DNA from: JAJDYQ01 sp965214035
Lineage (GTDB): Bacteria; Pseudomonadota; Gammaproteobacteria; JAJDYQ01
NCBI GenBank assembly: GCA_965214035.1
Contig: OZ243932.1
Span: 124,001-188,000, forward strand
Reading direction: 5' to 3'
DNA: 64,000 nucleotides
The position numbers and the translations under genes are program-made. The notes under the pieces are model-generated. The model made no database searches. It worked only from the letters and a program-made list of their open reading frames with translations, and was not told the origin of the DNA. Positions 25,402 to 35,233 of this stretch are shown here, in pieces. Every line of letters starts with the position of its first letter. The stretch's first letter is position 1.

Positions 25402-28400
25402 TCAGGAATAAGCCAGATTCGGCCCAAGCCATTTCTCTATGGTTTTCATATCCATGTCTTTACGGTGGCTATAGTCTTCAACTTGATCCCTGTTGATTTT
25501 GCCAACGGCAAAGTACTTTGATTCCGGATGCGAGAAATAAAGTCCGCTGACGGCTGCGGCTGGCATCATGGCTCTGCTTTCGGTAAGCTGGATGCCGGTA
25601 TTATTTTCTACATCAAGAAGTTTCCATAGCAAATCTTTTTCAGTGTGGTCCGGGCTGGCAGGATAGCCGATAGCAGGTCGGATACCCTGGTATTTTTCGG
25701 CAATTAAATCTTCATTGCTGAATTCTTCTTGATGGGCATAACCCCAGAACTTCCGGCGGACTTTTTGATGCAGCATTTCGGCGAGCGCTTCGGCAAGCCG
25801 GTCAGCCAGTGCCTTGAGCATAATTGAGTTGTAATCGTCATGGTCTTTTTCAAATTGGATAATTCTGTCATCAATGCCGATGCCTGCGGTGGCAGCGAAT
25901 CCTCCGATATAGTCTTTTATGTTTGAGCTTTTCGGTGCAATGAAGTCGGCCAGACATTCGTTCACCCTGCCCTCCGGTTGTTGACTTTGTTTGCGCAGGC
26001 AGTGTAGCCTGATTAGAGTTTTGGAGCGTGTGTCGTTGGTGAATATTTCAATATCATCGCCTCGGGCATTGGCTGGAAACAATCCAATAACCGCTTTGGC
26101 TGTTAACCATTTTTCAGTAATAATCTGCTCCAGCATGGCTTGGGCATCGTTATATAGTATGCGTGCCTGCTCACCCTTTTCTTTATCGTGCAGGATTTTT
26201 GGAAATTTCATCCTGAGTTGCCAGGAGTGGAAGAAGAATGTCCAATCGATATACGGTACGATACTGTTCAGGTCAATATCATCCAGTATGGTAATGCCCG
26301 GTTTATTCGGTACGGGTGGTGTGTAATGCCGCCAGTCAATCCGGATGCCATTGGTACGTGCGTCATTAACCGGAATCAGGCCGTCGGCTGTATTTTTACC
26401 TGCGCGGCGTTCACGGATGCGTTGATATTCTTCATTTAGCTCCTGCATATAGCTCGGTTTCTTTTCTTTTGATAACAGCGCTGTGGCAACGCCAACAGCA
26501 CGTGAGGCGTCAGCGACATAAATTGTGCCATGCTCATATTGTGGCTGAATTTTTACGGCGGTGTGTGCCTTGGATGTAGTGGCACCGCCAATCATTAACG
26601 GGATATTGAAATTTTGACGCTGCATTTCTGTGGCAACATGCACCATTTCATCGAGTGACGGCGTTATAAGACCGGACAGGCCGATAATATCGACATTTTT
26701 CTGCCGTGCAGTTTGCAGAATTTTTTCGGCTGGTACCATTACACCGAGGTCGATAACCTTGTAATTATTACATTGCAGTACAACGCCGACAATATTTTTT
26801 CCAATGTCATGTACATCGCCTTTGACTGTTGCCATGAGAATTCTACCCTGGGTTCCGACAGCACAATCTGCTTTTTCGGCTTCCAGATAAGGTTCCAGCC
26901 AGGCAACGGCCTTTTTCATAACACGTGCAGATTTGACAACCTGAGGCAGGAACATTTTACCGGAACCGAATAAGTCACCAACAATATTCATGCCGTCCAT
27001 TAATGGGCCTTCAATGACCAGGATGGGGCGGCCCAGTTTTTCCAGTGCCTCTCTGGTATCGTCGTCAATAAATTCGGTAATGCCCTTAACCAGCGCATGC
27101 TCCAGCCGTTTTTCTACATGCCAGCTGCGCCACTCCAGATCTTCTTTCCTTTCTTCCTGAGACTGACCGGCATATTTCGTTGCCAGATCAACCAGACGCT
27201 CACCCGCTTCAGGATCTTTATTCAGGATGACATCTTCAACGGCATCGCGCAACTCGACAGGCAGATTGTCATAGATAGCCAACTGACCTGCATTGACAAT
27301 GCCCATGTCCATGCCGGCATTGATGGCGTGGTATAGAAATGCGGCATGTATGGCTTCACGTACCGCATTGTTACCGCGAAATGAAAATGAGACATTGGAT
27401 ACACCACCCGATATCATGACATGTGGCAGAGTGCTCTTGATTGCACGGGTGGCTTCGATGAAATCAACCCCGTAGTTGTTATGTTCTTCAATACCGGTCG
27501 CAACCGCGAAAATATTCGGATCAAAAATAATATCTTCAGGTGGAAAGCCAACCTCATCAACCAGAATTCTATAGGCACGTGTACAGATTTCGATCTTGCG
27601 CATCTGATTATCGGCCTGACCGGTTTCGTCAAAGGCCATTACAATAACAGCCGCGCCATAATGGCGGCAGAGTCTGGCCTGCTGACGGAATTTTTCTTCA
27701 CCCTCCTTGAGAGATATGGAATTGACGATGGGCTTGCCCTGGATACATCGCAGGCCGGCTTCGATAATCTCCCACTTGGAGGAATCAATCATAAAAGGGA
27801 CTTTGCAAATATCCGGTTCAGAGGCACACAGACTCAGAAAACGAGTCATGGCCGCTTTACCATCAAGCATGCCCTCGTCCATATTGATATCGACTATCTG
27901 GGCACCATTCTCAACCTGCTCACGGCAAACATCGAGTGCCTTTTCATACTCCTCATTCAGAATCAGGCGCCTGAACTTCGCCGAACCGGTAATGTTTGTA
28001 CGTTCGCCCACATTGACGAATAACGACTTGCCACCAATATTGAGCGGTTCCAGACCGGACAAGCGACATTTGGTGTCGATCTTGGGAAGCAGGCGCGGCT
28101 TTTTGTCTTTGACGGCTTCGACAATGGCACGGATGTGCTCCGGTGTGGAACCACAGCAGCCGCCCAGAATATTAACAAAGCCTGAATCGGCCCATTCGGC
28201 AACCTGTTCGGCTATTTGTGCCGGCGTTAGAGTATATTCACCAAGTTCATTGGGCAGACCGGCATTGGGGTGAGTGTTAACGTGGAACTCGGAAATACGT
28301 GACATTTCCTCGACATACTGACGTAACTCATCTGGTCCGAGCGCACAGTTCAAGCCAATGGAAATCGGTTCGGCATGGCGCAGCGAATTATAAAATGCTT

Positions 28401-29079
28401 CAACTGTTTGGCCGGTCAATGTACGCCCTGATGTATCGGTAATGGTGCCGGAAATCATGATCGGAAGACTTGTTTTTTCTTCAGCGAAGACCTGTTTAAC
28501 GGCAAATACGGCGGCCTTGGCATTCAGAGTATCAAAGACGGTTTCGATGAGAATAATGTCGATATTGCCCTGAATAAGGCCATGCGTTGCAATCGCATAA
28601 TCCTTCACCAGATTATTAAAGGTAATGGCGCGCGCACCGGGGTCGTTCACATCAACCGATACCGAGGCCGTTTTCTGGTTCGGGCCCAGCACACCTGCAA
28701 CAAAACGAGGTCTTTCGCGGGTTGAGTAGTCATCTGCACAGGCACGGGCGAGTCTGGCTGCTTCCATATTGAGCTCATGGGCATAATCCTGAAGGCCATA
28801 GCGAGTCAGGTCAGAGGGTGTGGCATTAAAATTATTGGTTTCAATAATGTCGGCCCCGGCTTCCAGATAGGCTCGGTGGATTTCGCTGATAATATCCGGT
28901 TGGGTTAGAACCAGCAGGTCGTTCATGCCCTTAAGATGGAAGGCCCAGTCGGCAAACTGATCGCCACGATAATCGACCTCCTCCAGTTTATGGCGCTGGA
29001 TCATGGTGCCCATGGCACCATCCAGAAACAGGATGCGCTCATTCAGGAGCCGCTCGAGTTGTTGGGTTTTGTCATTCAT
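25402..29079 (-). CDS. metH: Cobalamin-dependent methionine synthase
   Basis: Transfers methyl from methyltetrahydrofolate to homocysteine through cobalamin. At 1225 residues it has all four modules: homocysteine domain with zinc site GGCCGSTPEHI near 310, pterin domain (NVGERTNITGSAKF), cobalamin-binding domain with KGDVHDIGKNIVGVVLQCNNY (the axial His), and C-terminal SAM reactivation domain (RPAIGYPASPDHTEK). The B12-independent MetE is also present (48610-50916) under a cobalamin riboswitch, so the cell can use either enzyme. Lies downstream of leuS and a broken small ORF. Confidence 0.97.
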   Translation of the reverse strand: MNDKTQQLERLLNERILFLDGAMGTMIQRHKLEEVDYRGDQFADWAFHLKGMNDLLVLTQPDIISEIHRAYLEAGADIIETNNFNATPSDLTRYGLQDYAHELNMEAARLARACADDYSTRERPRFVAGVLGPNQKTASVSVDVNDPGARAITFNNLVKDYAIATHGLIQGNIDIILIETVFDTLNAKAAVFAVKQVFAEEKTSLPIMISGTITDTSGRTLTGQTVEAFYNSLRHAEPISIGLNCALGPDELRQYVEEMSRISEFHVNTHPNAGLPNELGEYTLTPAQIAEQVAEWADSGFVNILGGCCGSTPEHIRAIVEAVKDKKPRLLPKIDTKCRLSGLEPLNIGGKSLFVNVGERTNITGSAKFRRLILNEEYEKALDVCREQVENGAQIVDINMDEGMLDGKAAMTRFLSLCASEPDICKVPFMIDSSKWEIIEAGLRCIQGKPIVNSISLKEGEEKFRQQARLCRHYGAAVIVMAFDETGQADNQMRKIEICTRAYRILVDEVGFPPEDIIFDPNIFAVATGIEEHNNYGVDFIEATRAIKSTLPHVMISGGVSNVSFSFRGNNAVREAIHAAFLYHAINAGMDMGIVNAGQLAIYDNLPVELRDAVEDVILNKDPEAGERLVDLATKYAGQSQEERKEDLEWRSWHVEKRLEHALVKGITEFIDDDTREALEKLGRPILVIEGPLMDGMNIVGDLFGSGKMFLPQVVKSARVMKKAVAWLEPYLEAEKADCAVGTQGRILMATVKGDVHDIGKNIVGVVLQCNNYKVIDLGVMVPAEKILQTARQKNVDIIGLSGLITPSLDEMVHVATEMQRQNFNIPLMIGGATTSKAHTAVKIQPQYEHGTIYVADASRAVGVATALLSKEKKPSYMQELNEEYQRIRERRAGKNTADGLIPVNDARTNGIRIDWRHYTPPVPNKPGITILDDIDLNSIVPYIDWTFFFHSWQLRMKFPKILHDKEKGEQARILYNDAQAMLEQIITEKWLTAKAVIGLFPANARGDDIEIFTNDTRSKTLIRLHCLRKQSQQPEGRVNECLADFIAPKSSNIKDYIGGFAATAGIGIDDRIIQFEKDHDDYNSIMLKALADRLAEALAEMLHQKVRRKFWGYAHQEEFSNEDLIAEKYQGIRPAIGYPASPDHTEKDLLWKLLDVENNTGIQLTESRAMMPAAAVSGLYFSHPESKYFAVGKINRDQVEDYSHRKDMDMKTIEKWLGPNLAYS

Positions 29080-29121
29080 GGCTTATCTGATACTGGAAAT
29101 CCAGCTTGAGAAAGTGGACGC

Positions 29122-29142
29122 TGAAAGTGGTGACCGCTTTCA
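29122..29142 (-). promoter_or_regulatory. Imperfect palindrome in the metH leader
   Basis: TGAAAG(C)GGT and ACC(A)CTTTCA form a near-perfect inverted repeat about 45-65 bases upstream of the metH start. It could be a regulator site or leader hairpin. It does not match the MetR consensus spacing; role unknown. Confidence 0.35.
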
Positions 29143-29249
29143 ACAGGCCTGCTGTGGTATTTTAATTCCGCACGAAAATTTATGCTATGGTATAAAGAAG
29201 ACATAATGCGTTTTGCGTACAATCCACTTCCGGAATTTGATGCGCGGAT

Positions 29250-29473
29250 TCAACTGCAACTTTCGATAGACGATGCCAACACGCTGATGATTTGAAAAAA
29301 GCCTTGATTATGTCGATGGTGCGCCAGATAAATCAACCATTGATGAACTTCATCTTTCGGTTCAAAAACAAACTTTACTTTTTCTGCTTTATAGTCATAA
29401 CCTGAGGGGCTTTCTAATGAGGCATATCAGGAGCAGAAATTCTGGCTGTTAAGGCTGGAGTAGATATTTGCAT
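29250..29473 (-). pseudogene. Frameshifted small ORF between leuS and metH
   Basis: An ATG at 29473 with AGGAAA upstream opens MQISTPALTARISAPDMPH, then hits TAG. Restoring one missing base at that point continues as LESPSGYDYKAEKVKFVFEPKDEVHQWLIYLAHHRHNQGFF... to a TGA at 29250, about 74 residues in all. The protein-like composition on both sides of the break suggests a small gene disabled by a single-base deletion, or a sequencing error. Not a family I recognise. Confidence 0.45.
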
Positions 29474-29499
29474 GATGGTGGTTTCCTATCACTTTAGGA

Positions 29500-32154
29500 T
29501 TATACTACGATATTGACCAACTTGTCAGGTACCACTATTATTTTTCGTATCTCGGAACTGCCAATAAGCCGTTGTACATTTTCATTTTTCAGGGCAGCTG
29601 CTTCAATGGTTGTATTGTTGGCACCTGCGGGTACTTTTATTTTACCGCGTACCCTGCCTTTGATCTGCACCACCATTTCAATTGAATCCTGCATCAATGC
29701 TGCCTCATCAAAATCAGGCCATGGTGCATGTAGAATATCATCGCCATAACCCAGCTCGCGCCACAGGATATGAGTAATATGCGGAGCAACTGGGCTTAAC
29801 AGTCTAATAACAATGCTCAAACCTTCAGCAAGCAGTCGTTTTTCATCATCATGGTCACCGAGTTTGTATAGCGTATTGACGATTGACATACATGCAGACA
29901 CGACTGTGTTGAACTGCTGGCGTTCATAATCGAACAAGGCTTTTTTCAGATGCTTATGCACTTCTCTTCTGGCATCCTGCTGATTGTTCGTCATGCCATT
30001 ATCTGTAACCAGTTTTCCGATTCCCGGGTTGGCAATAGCCAGATTCCAGAGACGTTTCATAAAGCGTGAAGCACCTTCCACGCCTTCATCCGACCATTCC
30101 AGTGATTGCTCCGGTGGCGAAGTGAAAACGATATAAAGGCGCACGGTATCAGCGCCATACCGATCTATCAATGCTTGAGGATCGACTCCGTTATTTTTTG
30201 ATTTTGACATTTTCTCGATGCCACCCGAAAAAACTGGTTGTCCATCTGATTTCAGTTTCGCGCTTATGATTTTCCCCCTGTTGTCTTTTTTAATTTCAAT
30301 ATCATCTGGATTAAACCACTCTTTGGAACCATCTTCCTTTTGACGATACCAGGTATCCGCGACCACCATGCCCTGGGTGAGCAAACGTGTAAATGGTTCA
30401 CTATTATCTATCAGGCCTTCATCTCGCATAAGTCTGTTAAAAAATCTGGCATATAGAAGGTGTAAAATTGCATGTTCAATACCACCTACATATTGATCGA
30501 CTGGCAGCCAGTATCTGGCGCGCCGGTCCAGCATGGCCTGATCAGCGTCTGGACAGCAATAGCGTGCGTAATACCAACTGGACTCAAAAAAAGTGTCAAA
30601 GGTATCAGTCTCGCGCTCAAGGCCATCGCCAAGATCGTAAAACTCTGGCATGTGTTTCAACGGCGAACCAGTGCCATCGACAATGATGTCTTTGGGCAGC
30701 TTCACCGGAAGTTCGGCTGCGGGTTTCATGCCTTGAGGAGTTTTAACTACCGGGATCGGGCAGCCCCAGTAACGCTGACGGGAAACGCTCCAGTCACGCA
30801 AGCGGAAGTTGACTTGTCTGCTGCCTTTGCCGGATTTGCTCAGGTGTTCGGCTATGGCGTTAAACGCTTCATCTGAGGTCATCCCGTTAAATTGACCAGA
30901 GCACCTTAAAATGCCTTTTTCATTGAACCTTTCATCCCATTCAAGCCATATTAACGGTGATTCATCCTTGATTGATAATGCAGGAGTCCGATGGTTATTA
31001 TGAAATGGTTCGTTACCCGCCATCTGGTTATTTTCTGGCTCGCTAATCTCTTTATCTTTCCAGTGCGCAGGAACTATCACCGGTTTAATCGCGAGTCCGT
31101 ATTTTCTGGCAAAGTAAAAATCCCTTTCATCATGGGCAGGTACGGCCATCACCGCGCCGGTACCATAGCTCATCAGGACAAAGTTGGCAGCATATACGGG
31201 TACAGTACTGCCCGTAACTGGATGTATGGCGTTAATATCCAGGGCAATGCCTTCCTTTTCCATCGTCTCTATTTCGATTTCCGAAACACTGCCATGCCGG
31301 CATCTGTCAATGAAAGCGGCAATATCCTCATTACTTTCACTCGCTCGCAGCGACAAAGGATGCTCCGCGGCAATGGCCATATAGGTCACACCCATCAAGG
31401 TGTCTGGGCGTGTCGTAAAGACAGTGAGCTTTTGATCAGTTCCTTCGATACCGAAATCGACCATCACGCCTTCTGACCGACCGATCCAGTTGCGCTGCAT
31501 GGTAACAACCTGATCCGGCCAGCCTGATAATTTATCCAGACCATCGAACAGTTCCTGTGCATAATCCGTAATCTTCAAAAACCACTGCTCGACTTCGCGT
31601 TTTTCAACCACTGCACCGGAGCGCCAGCCACGGCCGTCAATAACCTGCTCGTTTGCGAGCACCGTCTGGTCAACGGGATCCCAGTTTACTGTCGCTTTCT
31701 TACGATAGGCCAGACCTTTTTCCATCAGACGGGTGAACAACCATTGCTCCCAGCGATAATAATCTGCATCACAGGTAGCCAGCTCCCTGTCCCAGTCGTA
31801 ACCAAAGCCCAATGATTTGAGCTGACCTTTCATATATTCAATATTGTCATGAGTCCATGCTGCAGGTGATCTGGCATTTTTAATGGCTGCGTTTTCAGCC
31901 GGCAGGCCAAATGCATCCCAACCAATCGGTTGCAGAACATTTTTACCCTGCATCCTCTGATAGCGGGAGATCACATCGCCGATCGTATAGTTACGTACAT
32001 GCCCCATGTGTAACTTGCCGCTGGGATAGGGAAACATGGACAGGCAGTAAAACTTCTCTCTACCGGGTTGTTCGACAGCCTTGAATGACCGGTTCTTTTC
32101 CCAGTATTGCTGGGCTGCTGCCTCCAGTCGTTGCGGATTATATTTTTCTGCCAT
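29500..32154 (-). CDS. leuS: Leucyl-tRNA synthetase
   Basis: Class I synthetase charging tRNA-Leu. It has the HIGH variant HMGH in YPSGKLHMGHVRNY, the editing (CP1) domain with TTRPDTLMGVTY and YGTGAVMAVPAHDERD, and KMSKSKNNGVDP. It is about 884 residues from the chosen ATG (MAEKYNPQRLEAAAQQYWEKN, aligned to the E. coli start and preceded by TAAGG); an ATG six codons upstream exists. It is longer than the roughly 860 of E. coli, with an extra stretch in the editing region (KDKEISEPENNQMAGNEPFHNNHR, roughly residues 362-385). Confidence 0.96.
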   Translation of the reverse strand: MAEKYNPQRLEAAAQQYWEKNRSFKAVEQPGREKFYCLSMFPYPSGKLHMGHVRNYTIGDVISRYQRMQGKNVLQPIGWDAFGLPAENAAIKNARSPAAWTHDNIEYMKGQLKSLGFGYDWDRELATCDADYYRWEQWLFTRLMEKGLAYRKKATVNWDPVDQTVLANEQVIDGRGWRSGAVVEKREVEQWFLKITDYAQELFDGLDKLSGWPDQVVTMQRNWIGRSEGVMVDFGIEGTDQKLTVFTTRPDTLMGVTYMAIAAEHPLSLRASESNEDIAAFIDRCRHGSVSEIEIETMEKEGIALDINAIHPVTGSTVPVYAANFVLMSYGTGAVMAVPAHDERDFYFARKYGLAIKPVIVPAHWKDKEISEPENNQMAGNEPFHNNHRTPALSIKDESPLIWLEWDERFNEKGILRCSGQFNGMTSDEAFNAIAEHLSKSGKGSRQVNFRLRDWSVSRQRYWGCPIPVVKTPQGMKPAAELPVKLPKDIIVDGTGSPLKHMPEFYDLGDGLERETDTFDTFFESSWYYARYCCPDADQAMLDRRARYWLPVDQYVGGIEHAILHLLYARFFNRLMRDEGLIDNSEPFTRLLTQGMVVADTWYRQKEDGSKEWFNPDDIEIKKDNRGKIISAKLKSDGQPVFSGGIEKMSKSKNNGVDPQALIDRYGADTVRLYIVFTSPPEQSLEWSDEGVEGASRFMKRLWNLAIANPGIGKLVTDNGMTNNQQDARREVHKHLKKALFDYERQQFNTVVSACMSIVNTLYKLGDHDDEKRLLAEGLSIVIRLLSPVAPHITHILWRELGYGDDILHAPWPDFDEAALMQDSIEMVVQIKGRVRGKIKVPAGANNTTIEAAALKNENVQRLIGSSEIRKIIVVPDKLVNIVV

Positions 32155-32388
32155 GTCGGTTGCCTTACTCATGGTTCGATATGCTTTTCATATTTATTCC
32201 GCTTTGATTCGCTGAGAACTGTGGATAGTACTCATGATTGTGTGAGCATTTGCATAAACTGATATGGTTGGATACGACCAAGGGGATCATATATTGAAAA
32301 CAGAAAATGCTCAAAACGCCTGTTCTCACGATATCTGCCGTTACCACGGCCTGACAGCGGTGCCATCCTGCCGGATACCACTTCCAGA

Positions 32389-33879
32389 TTAAACACGACG
32401 AATGTACCGGACCAGTAGCAGCATGACTGACAACACAGCAATCAGCGGGTAATCAACATAGTGGCTGTAGGGAGTCTGCCCATTGACACTGTGAATCTGA
32501 CCGGTAAGCACGCCCCGCTGTGCATTCGCAAGGCTTGCCTGGACTCTGCCGGTTGGCTCAATAATCGCCGATATGCCAGTATTCGTCGCACGCAGGATAT
32601 AGCGCCCGGTTTCTATTGCCCTCATACGTGTAATCTGCAGATGCTGATGTGGGCCTAGTGAATCGCCGAACCAGGCATCATTGCTGATATTGACCAGATA
32701 GGATGCCTCCGGTAGTGCCTCCATGACATCACCGGCAAAGGCGATTTCATAACAGATAAGGACACCAATCTGATGTTCGGCGGCCTTGATCAAAGGCTTT
32801 CCCTGACTCCCGGCAGAAAAGTCCGACATTGGAATCTCCAGATAACCAAGGACAGGTTCCAGTAAAAATTTGAGAGGCAGGTACTCGCCAAACGGAACCA
32901 GACGACGCTTTAGATAGGTGTCTTTATCCTCCGTATTTCCCAGTACGGTCAGTGCATTGTAGTAATCACCGTTTTGTCCACGGACAGGCAACCCTGTCAT
33001 CAGGGTAGTATCGGATAGTCGGGCTGCATGATGTATGGCATCAAGATATGTCGATACATCCTGCTTAAAAGCCGGTATTGCCGTCTCTGGCCAGACAATG
33101 ACCTGCTTGTCCCAGTGCTGTTCAGTCATTTGATGATACATGTTCAGGGTTGGCTGACGCTGGCTTTTTCGCCATTTAATGTATTGTGATACATTGCCCT
33201 GAACAAGGGCCACATGGATCGCGTCGCCATCCATCCTTGTATAAGTCGGTAGCTCCATAACCATGGGAACGCCCCAGATGCCAATGGTCAAGGCAAGGGA
33301 AATGGCCTTCATCTGTTTATTGATACCCGCCGATAGTATGATAAAGATGGCTGTGACAGCGATAAGTACCAGATAGCCAATTCCCAATGTGCCGAACCAC
33401 GGCGCATATTCTGCCAGTGGTGAGTCAACAAAGGCATAGCCAATCTGCAACCAACCGAAGCCGGTAAACAGCCAGCCTCGAAGCCATTCAGTGAGTATCC
33501 AGACTGACGGAAATACCAGCAGTAAGACAGCGGGTGGGGCACCTGCCGTCAATCTGCGAATCACCCAGATCGCCAGTGCGGTATAGGCTGATAGTGCCAG
33601 AATAAAAAGCAGTGTAATGGTAGCTGCCAACGGTGTTGTGGCATTGCCAAACAGCCGGATACTGACATAAACCCAGGAAACCCCGACACCAAAGTACCCG
33701 ATACCAAACAGATAACCGCGCCATGCAGCTCGTGTTGCGGAAACATTCTGGATGCTGATCAACAGTAGCAACAAAGAAACTATAATTACCGGCCACCACG
33801 AAAACGGGGCAAAAGCCAGAGGCAATAAAGCACCGGCAATCAGCGACAGAACATCGGCCTTCCAGTTTGACCAGGACAT
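32389..33879 (-). CDS. lnt: Apolipoprotein N-acyltransferase
   Basis: Inner-membrane enzyme adding the third acyl chain to the N-terminal Cys of lipoproteins. About six to eight membrane segments are followed by a periplasmic nitrilase-type domain. The predicted triad is Glu in VIWPETAIPAF, Lys in YLKRRLVPFGEYLP and Cys in IGVLICYEIAF. 496 residues. Its ATG overlaps the stop of ybeX by one base (TAATG). The 216-base gap to leuS downstream holds no lptE-like gene. Confidence 0.95.
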   Translation of the reverse strand: MSWSNWKADVLSLIAGALLPLAFAPFSWWPVIIVSLLLLLISIQNVSATRAAWRGYLFGIGYFGVGVSWVYVSIRLFGNATTPLAATITLLFILALSAYTALAIWVIRRLTAGAPPAVLLLVFPSVWILTEWLRGWLFTGFGWLQIGYAFVDSPLAEYAPWFGTLGIGYLVLIAVTAIFIILSAGINKQMKAISLALTIGIWGVPMVMELPTYTRMDGDAIHVALVQGNVSQYIKWRKSQRQPTLNMYHQMTEQHWDKQVIVWPETAIPAFKQDVSTYLDAIHHAARLSDTTLMTGLPVRGQNGDYYNALTVLGNTEDKDTYLKRRLVPFGEYLPLKFLLEPVLGYLEIPMSDFSAGSQGKPLIKAAEHQIGVLICYEIAFAGDVMEALPEASYLVNISNDAWFGDSLGPHQHLQITRMRAIETGRYILRATNTGISAIIEPTGRVQASLANAQRGVLTGQIHSVNGQTPYSHYVDYPLIAVLSVMLLLVRYIRRV

Positions 33880-34748
33880 TAAGGCCGGATGTCTTTGGCG
33901 GCAAACATATCCGGCTGCAGTCGTCGCAATTCGAGCATATAAATTCTGCGGCTATCCGCTCGCAACACCTTGAAGCAGCACTGGCCTATTATGACCTCTT
34001 CCTGTCGTTTTGGTACATGTCCCAGGTGGTGCATAATCATGCCACCAATGGTTTCATAGTCATTGTCGGGAAAGTCTGTATGAAAATATTCGTTGAACTC
34101 ATCAATGCCGGTAAATGCCCGAAGGACAAACAGGTCATCCTCATGTTTGAGGATGTTACTGCCAAGGTCCGTGTCATGTTCATCGTCAATATCACCTACG
34201 ATTTGTTCCAGAATATCCTCTATCGTTACCAGACCGCTGACGCCACCATACTCATCCGCCACAATCGCCATATGGTTGCGATTGGAACGAAATTCGGCAA
34301 GCAGGACATTCAACCGCTTGCTCTCCGGTACATAAACAACCGGGCGCAGATATTCCCTGATATTGAAAGTTTCATCCTTGTCATCGGCAAAAAACTGCAG
34401 CAAATCCTTTGCCAGCAGGATGCCGGACATTTCATCCTTGTCTTCTGCTGCCACAGGAAAGCGCGAATGTCCAGAGTCCACAATAACTTTTAATACGTCG
34501 CTGACAGGTGCATCTCGATGTACCACTACCATTTGTCCGCGTGGCACCATAATATCCCGCACATCCTGCTCGGCAACCTCCAGCGCACCCTCGACCATTG
34601 CCAGGACATCCTCGGCAAGTAAATTCCTGGACTGTGCATCACGCAACAGATCGACCAGCTGCTCACGGTCCTGCGGTTCGCCAAGTAATGCCTGACTGAA
34701 TCGTTCAAGCCAGCCTTTGCTCTCCAGCCTGTTTTTCTTTTCACTCAT
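33879..34748 (-). CDS. ybeX: CorC/YbeX-type CBS-domain protein
   Basis: 289-residue cytosolic protein with a pair of CBS domains (DIMVPRGQMVVVHRDAPVSDVLKVIVDSGHSRFPV and AEFRSNRNHMAIVADEYGGVSGLVTIEDILEQIVGDI) and a C-terminal CorC_HlyC domain (DDLFVLRAFTGIDEFNEYF). The family is linked to magnesium/cobalt efflux and, in E. coli, to ribosome maturation. Part of the conserved miaB-ybeZ-ybeY-ybeX-lnt operon, with a 4-base overlap with ybeY upstream. Confidence 0.93.
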   Translation of the reverse strand: MSEKKNRLESKGWLERFSQALLGEPQDREQLVDLLRDAQSRNLLAEDVLAMVEGALEVAEQDVRDIMVPRGQMVVVHRDAPVSDVLKVIVDSGHSRFPVAAEDKDEMSGILLAKDLLQFFADDKDETFNIREYLRPVVYVPESKRLNVLLAEFRSNRNHMAIVADEYGGVSGLVTIEDILEQIVGDIDDEHDTDLGSNILKHEDDLFVLRAFTGIDEFNEYFHTDFPDNDYETIGGMIMHHLGHVPKRQEEVIIGQCCFKVLRADSRRIYMLELRRLQPDMFAAKDIRP

Positions 34749-35233
34749 GTCTGACTGTTGACTAACTCATAAGGATTTTGGATGTTCAGGGTTTCCAGCA
34801 ACCTGATTTCAAGGCGCTCCATTTCTGCCGTCTGTCGTCTGGTTTCATGGTTGTAACCCAGTAAATGCAGCACACCGTGCAAGGTTAAATGTGCCCAATG
34901 ATTTTCCACAGGGCACTGTCTTTCTGCCGCTTCCCGTCGCACAACATCCGCACAGACAACCAGATCGCCGAGTGTATTCGGCACATTGGCCTGCGAGAAC
35001 AACATTTCGTCGTCATAATAAAAAGACAAGATATTGGTTGGCATGTCCCTGCCGCGATACCGGGAGTTGAGTGCCTGGATTTCCTGACTATCGACAATGC
35101 GCACGGTTAGCTGTGCATTCAACGTGTCATCAGATAAGGCCAGATTAGCCCATTGTGAAAACTGGTCCCTCGATGGAAGTGCCTCAGTATCTTTGACGGA
35201 GCGCACATCCTGCACTGTCACCTCAATTGTCAT
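34745..35233 (-). CDS. ybeY: Endoribonuclease YbeY
   Basis: Metal-dependent RNase for 16S rRNA 3' maturation and ribosome quality control. The zinc motif HGVLHLLGYNHE (three His) is near residue 115, and the strand pattern NILSFYYDDE/LGDLVVCADVV is typical. The start MTIEVTVQDV (ATG 35233) gives 162 residues and overlaps the end of ybeZ by 11 bases; longer upstream readings are antisense-like filler. Confidence 0.94.
   Translation of the reverse strand: MTIEVTVQDVRSVKDTEALPSRDQFSQWANLALSDDTLNAQLTVRIVDSQEIQALNSRYRGRDMPTNILSFYYDDEMLFSQANVPNTLGDLVVCADVVRREAAERQCPVENHWAHLTLHGVLHLLGYNHETRRQTAEMERLEIRLLETLNIQNPYELVNSQT

Noticed and set aside
27421..28273. Long plus-strand frames within metH
   Set aside because: Antisense shadows of a highly conserved enzyme gene.
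30991..31476. 161-codon plus-strand frame within leuS
   Set aside because: Shadow of leuS; no ribosome binding site or family resemblance.
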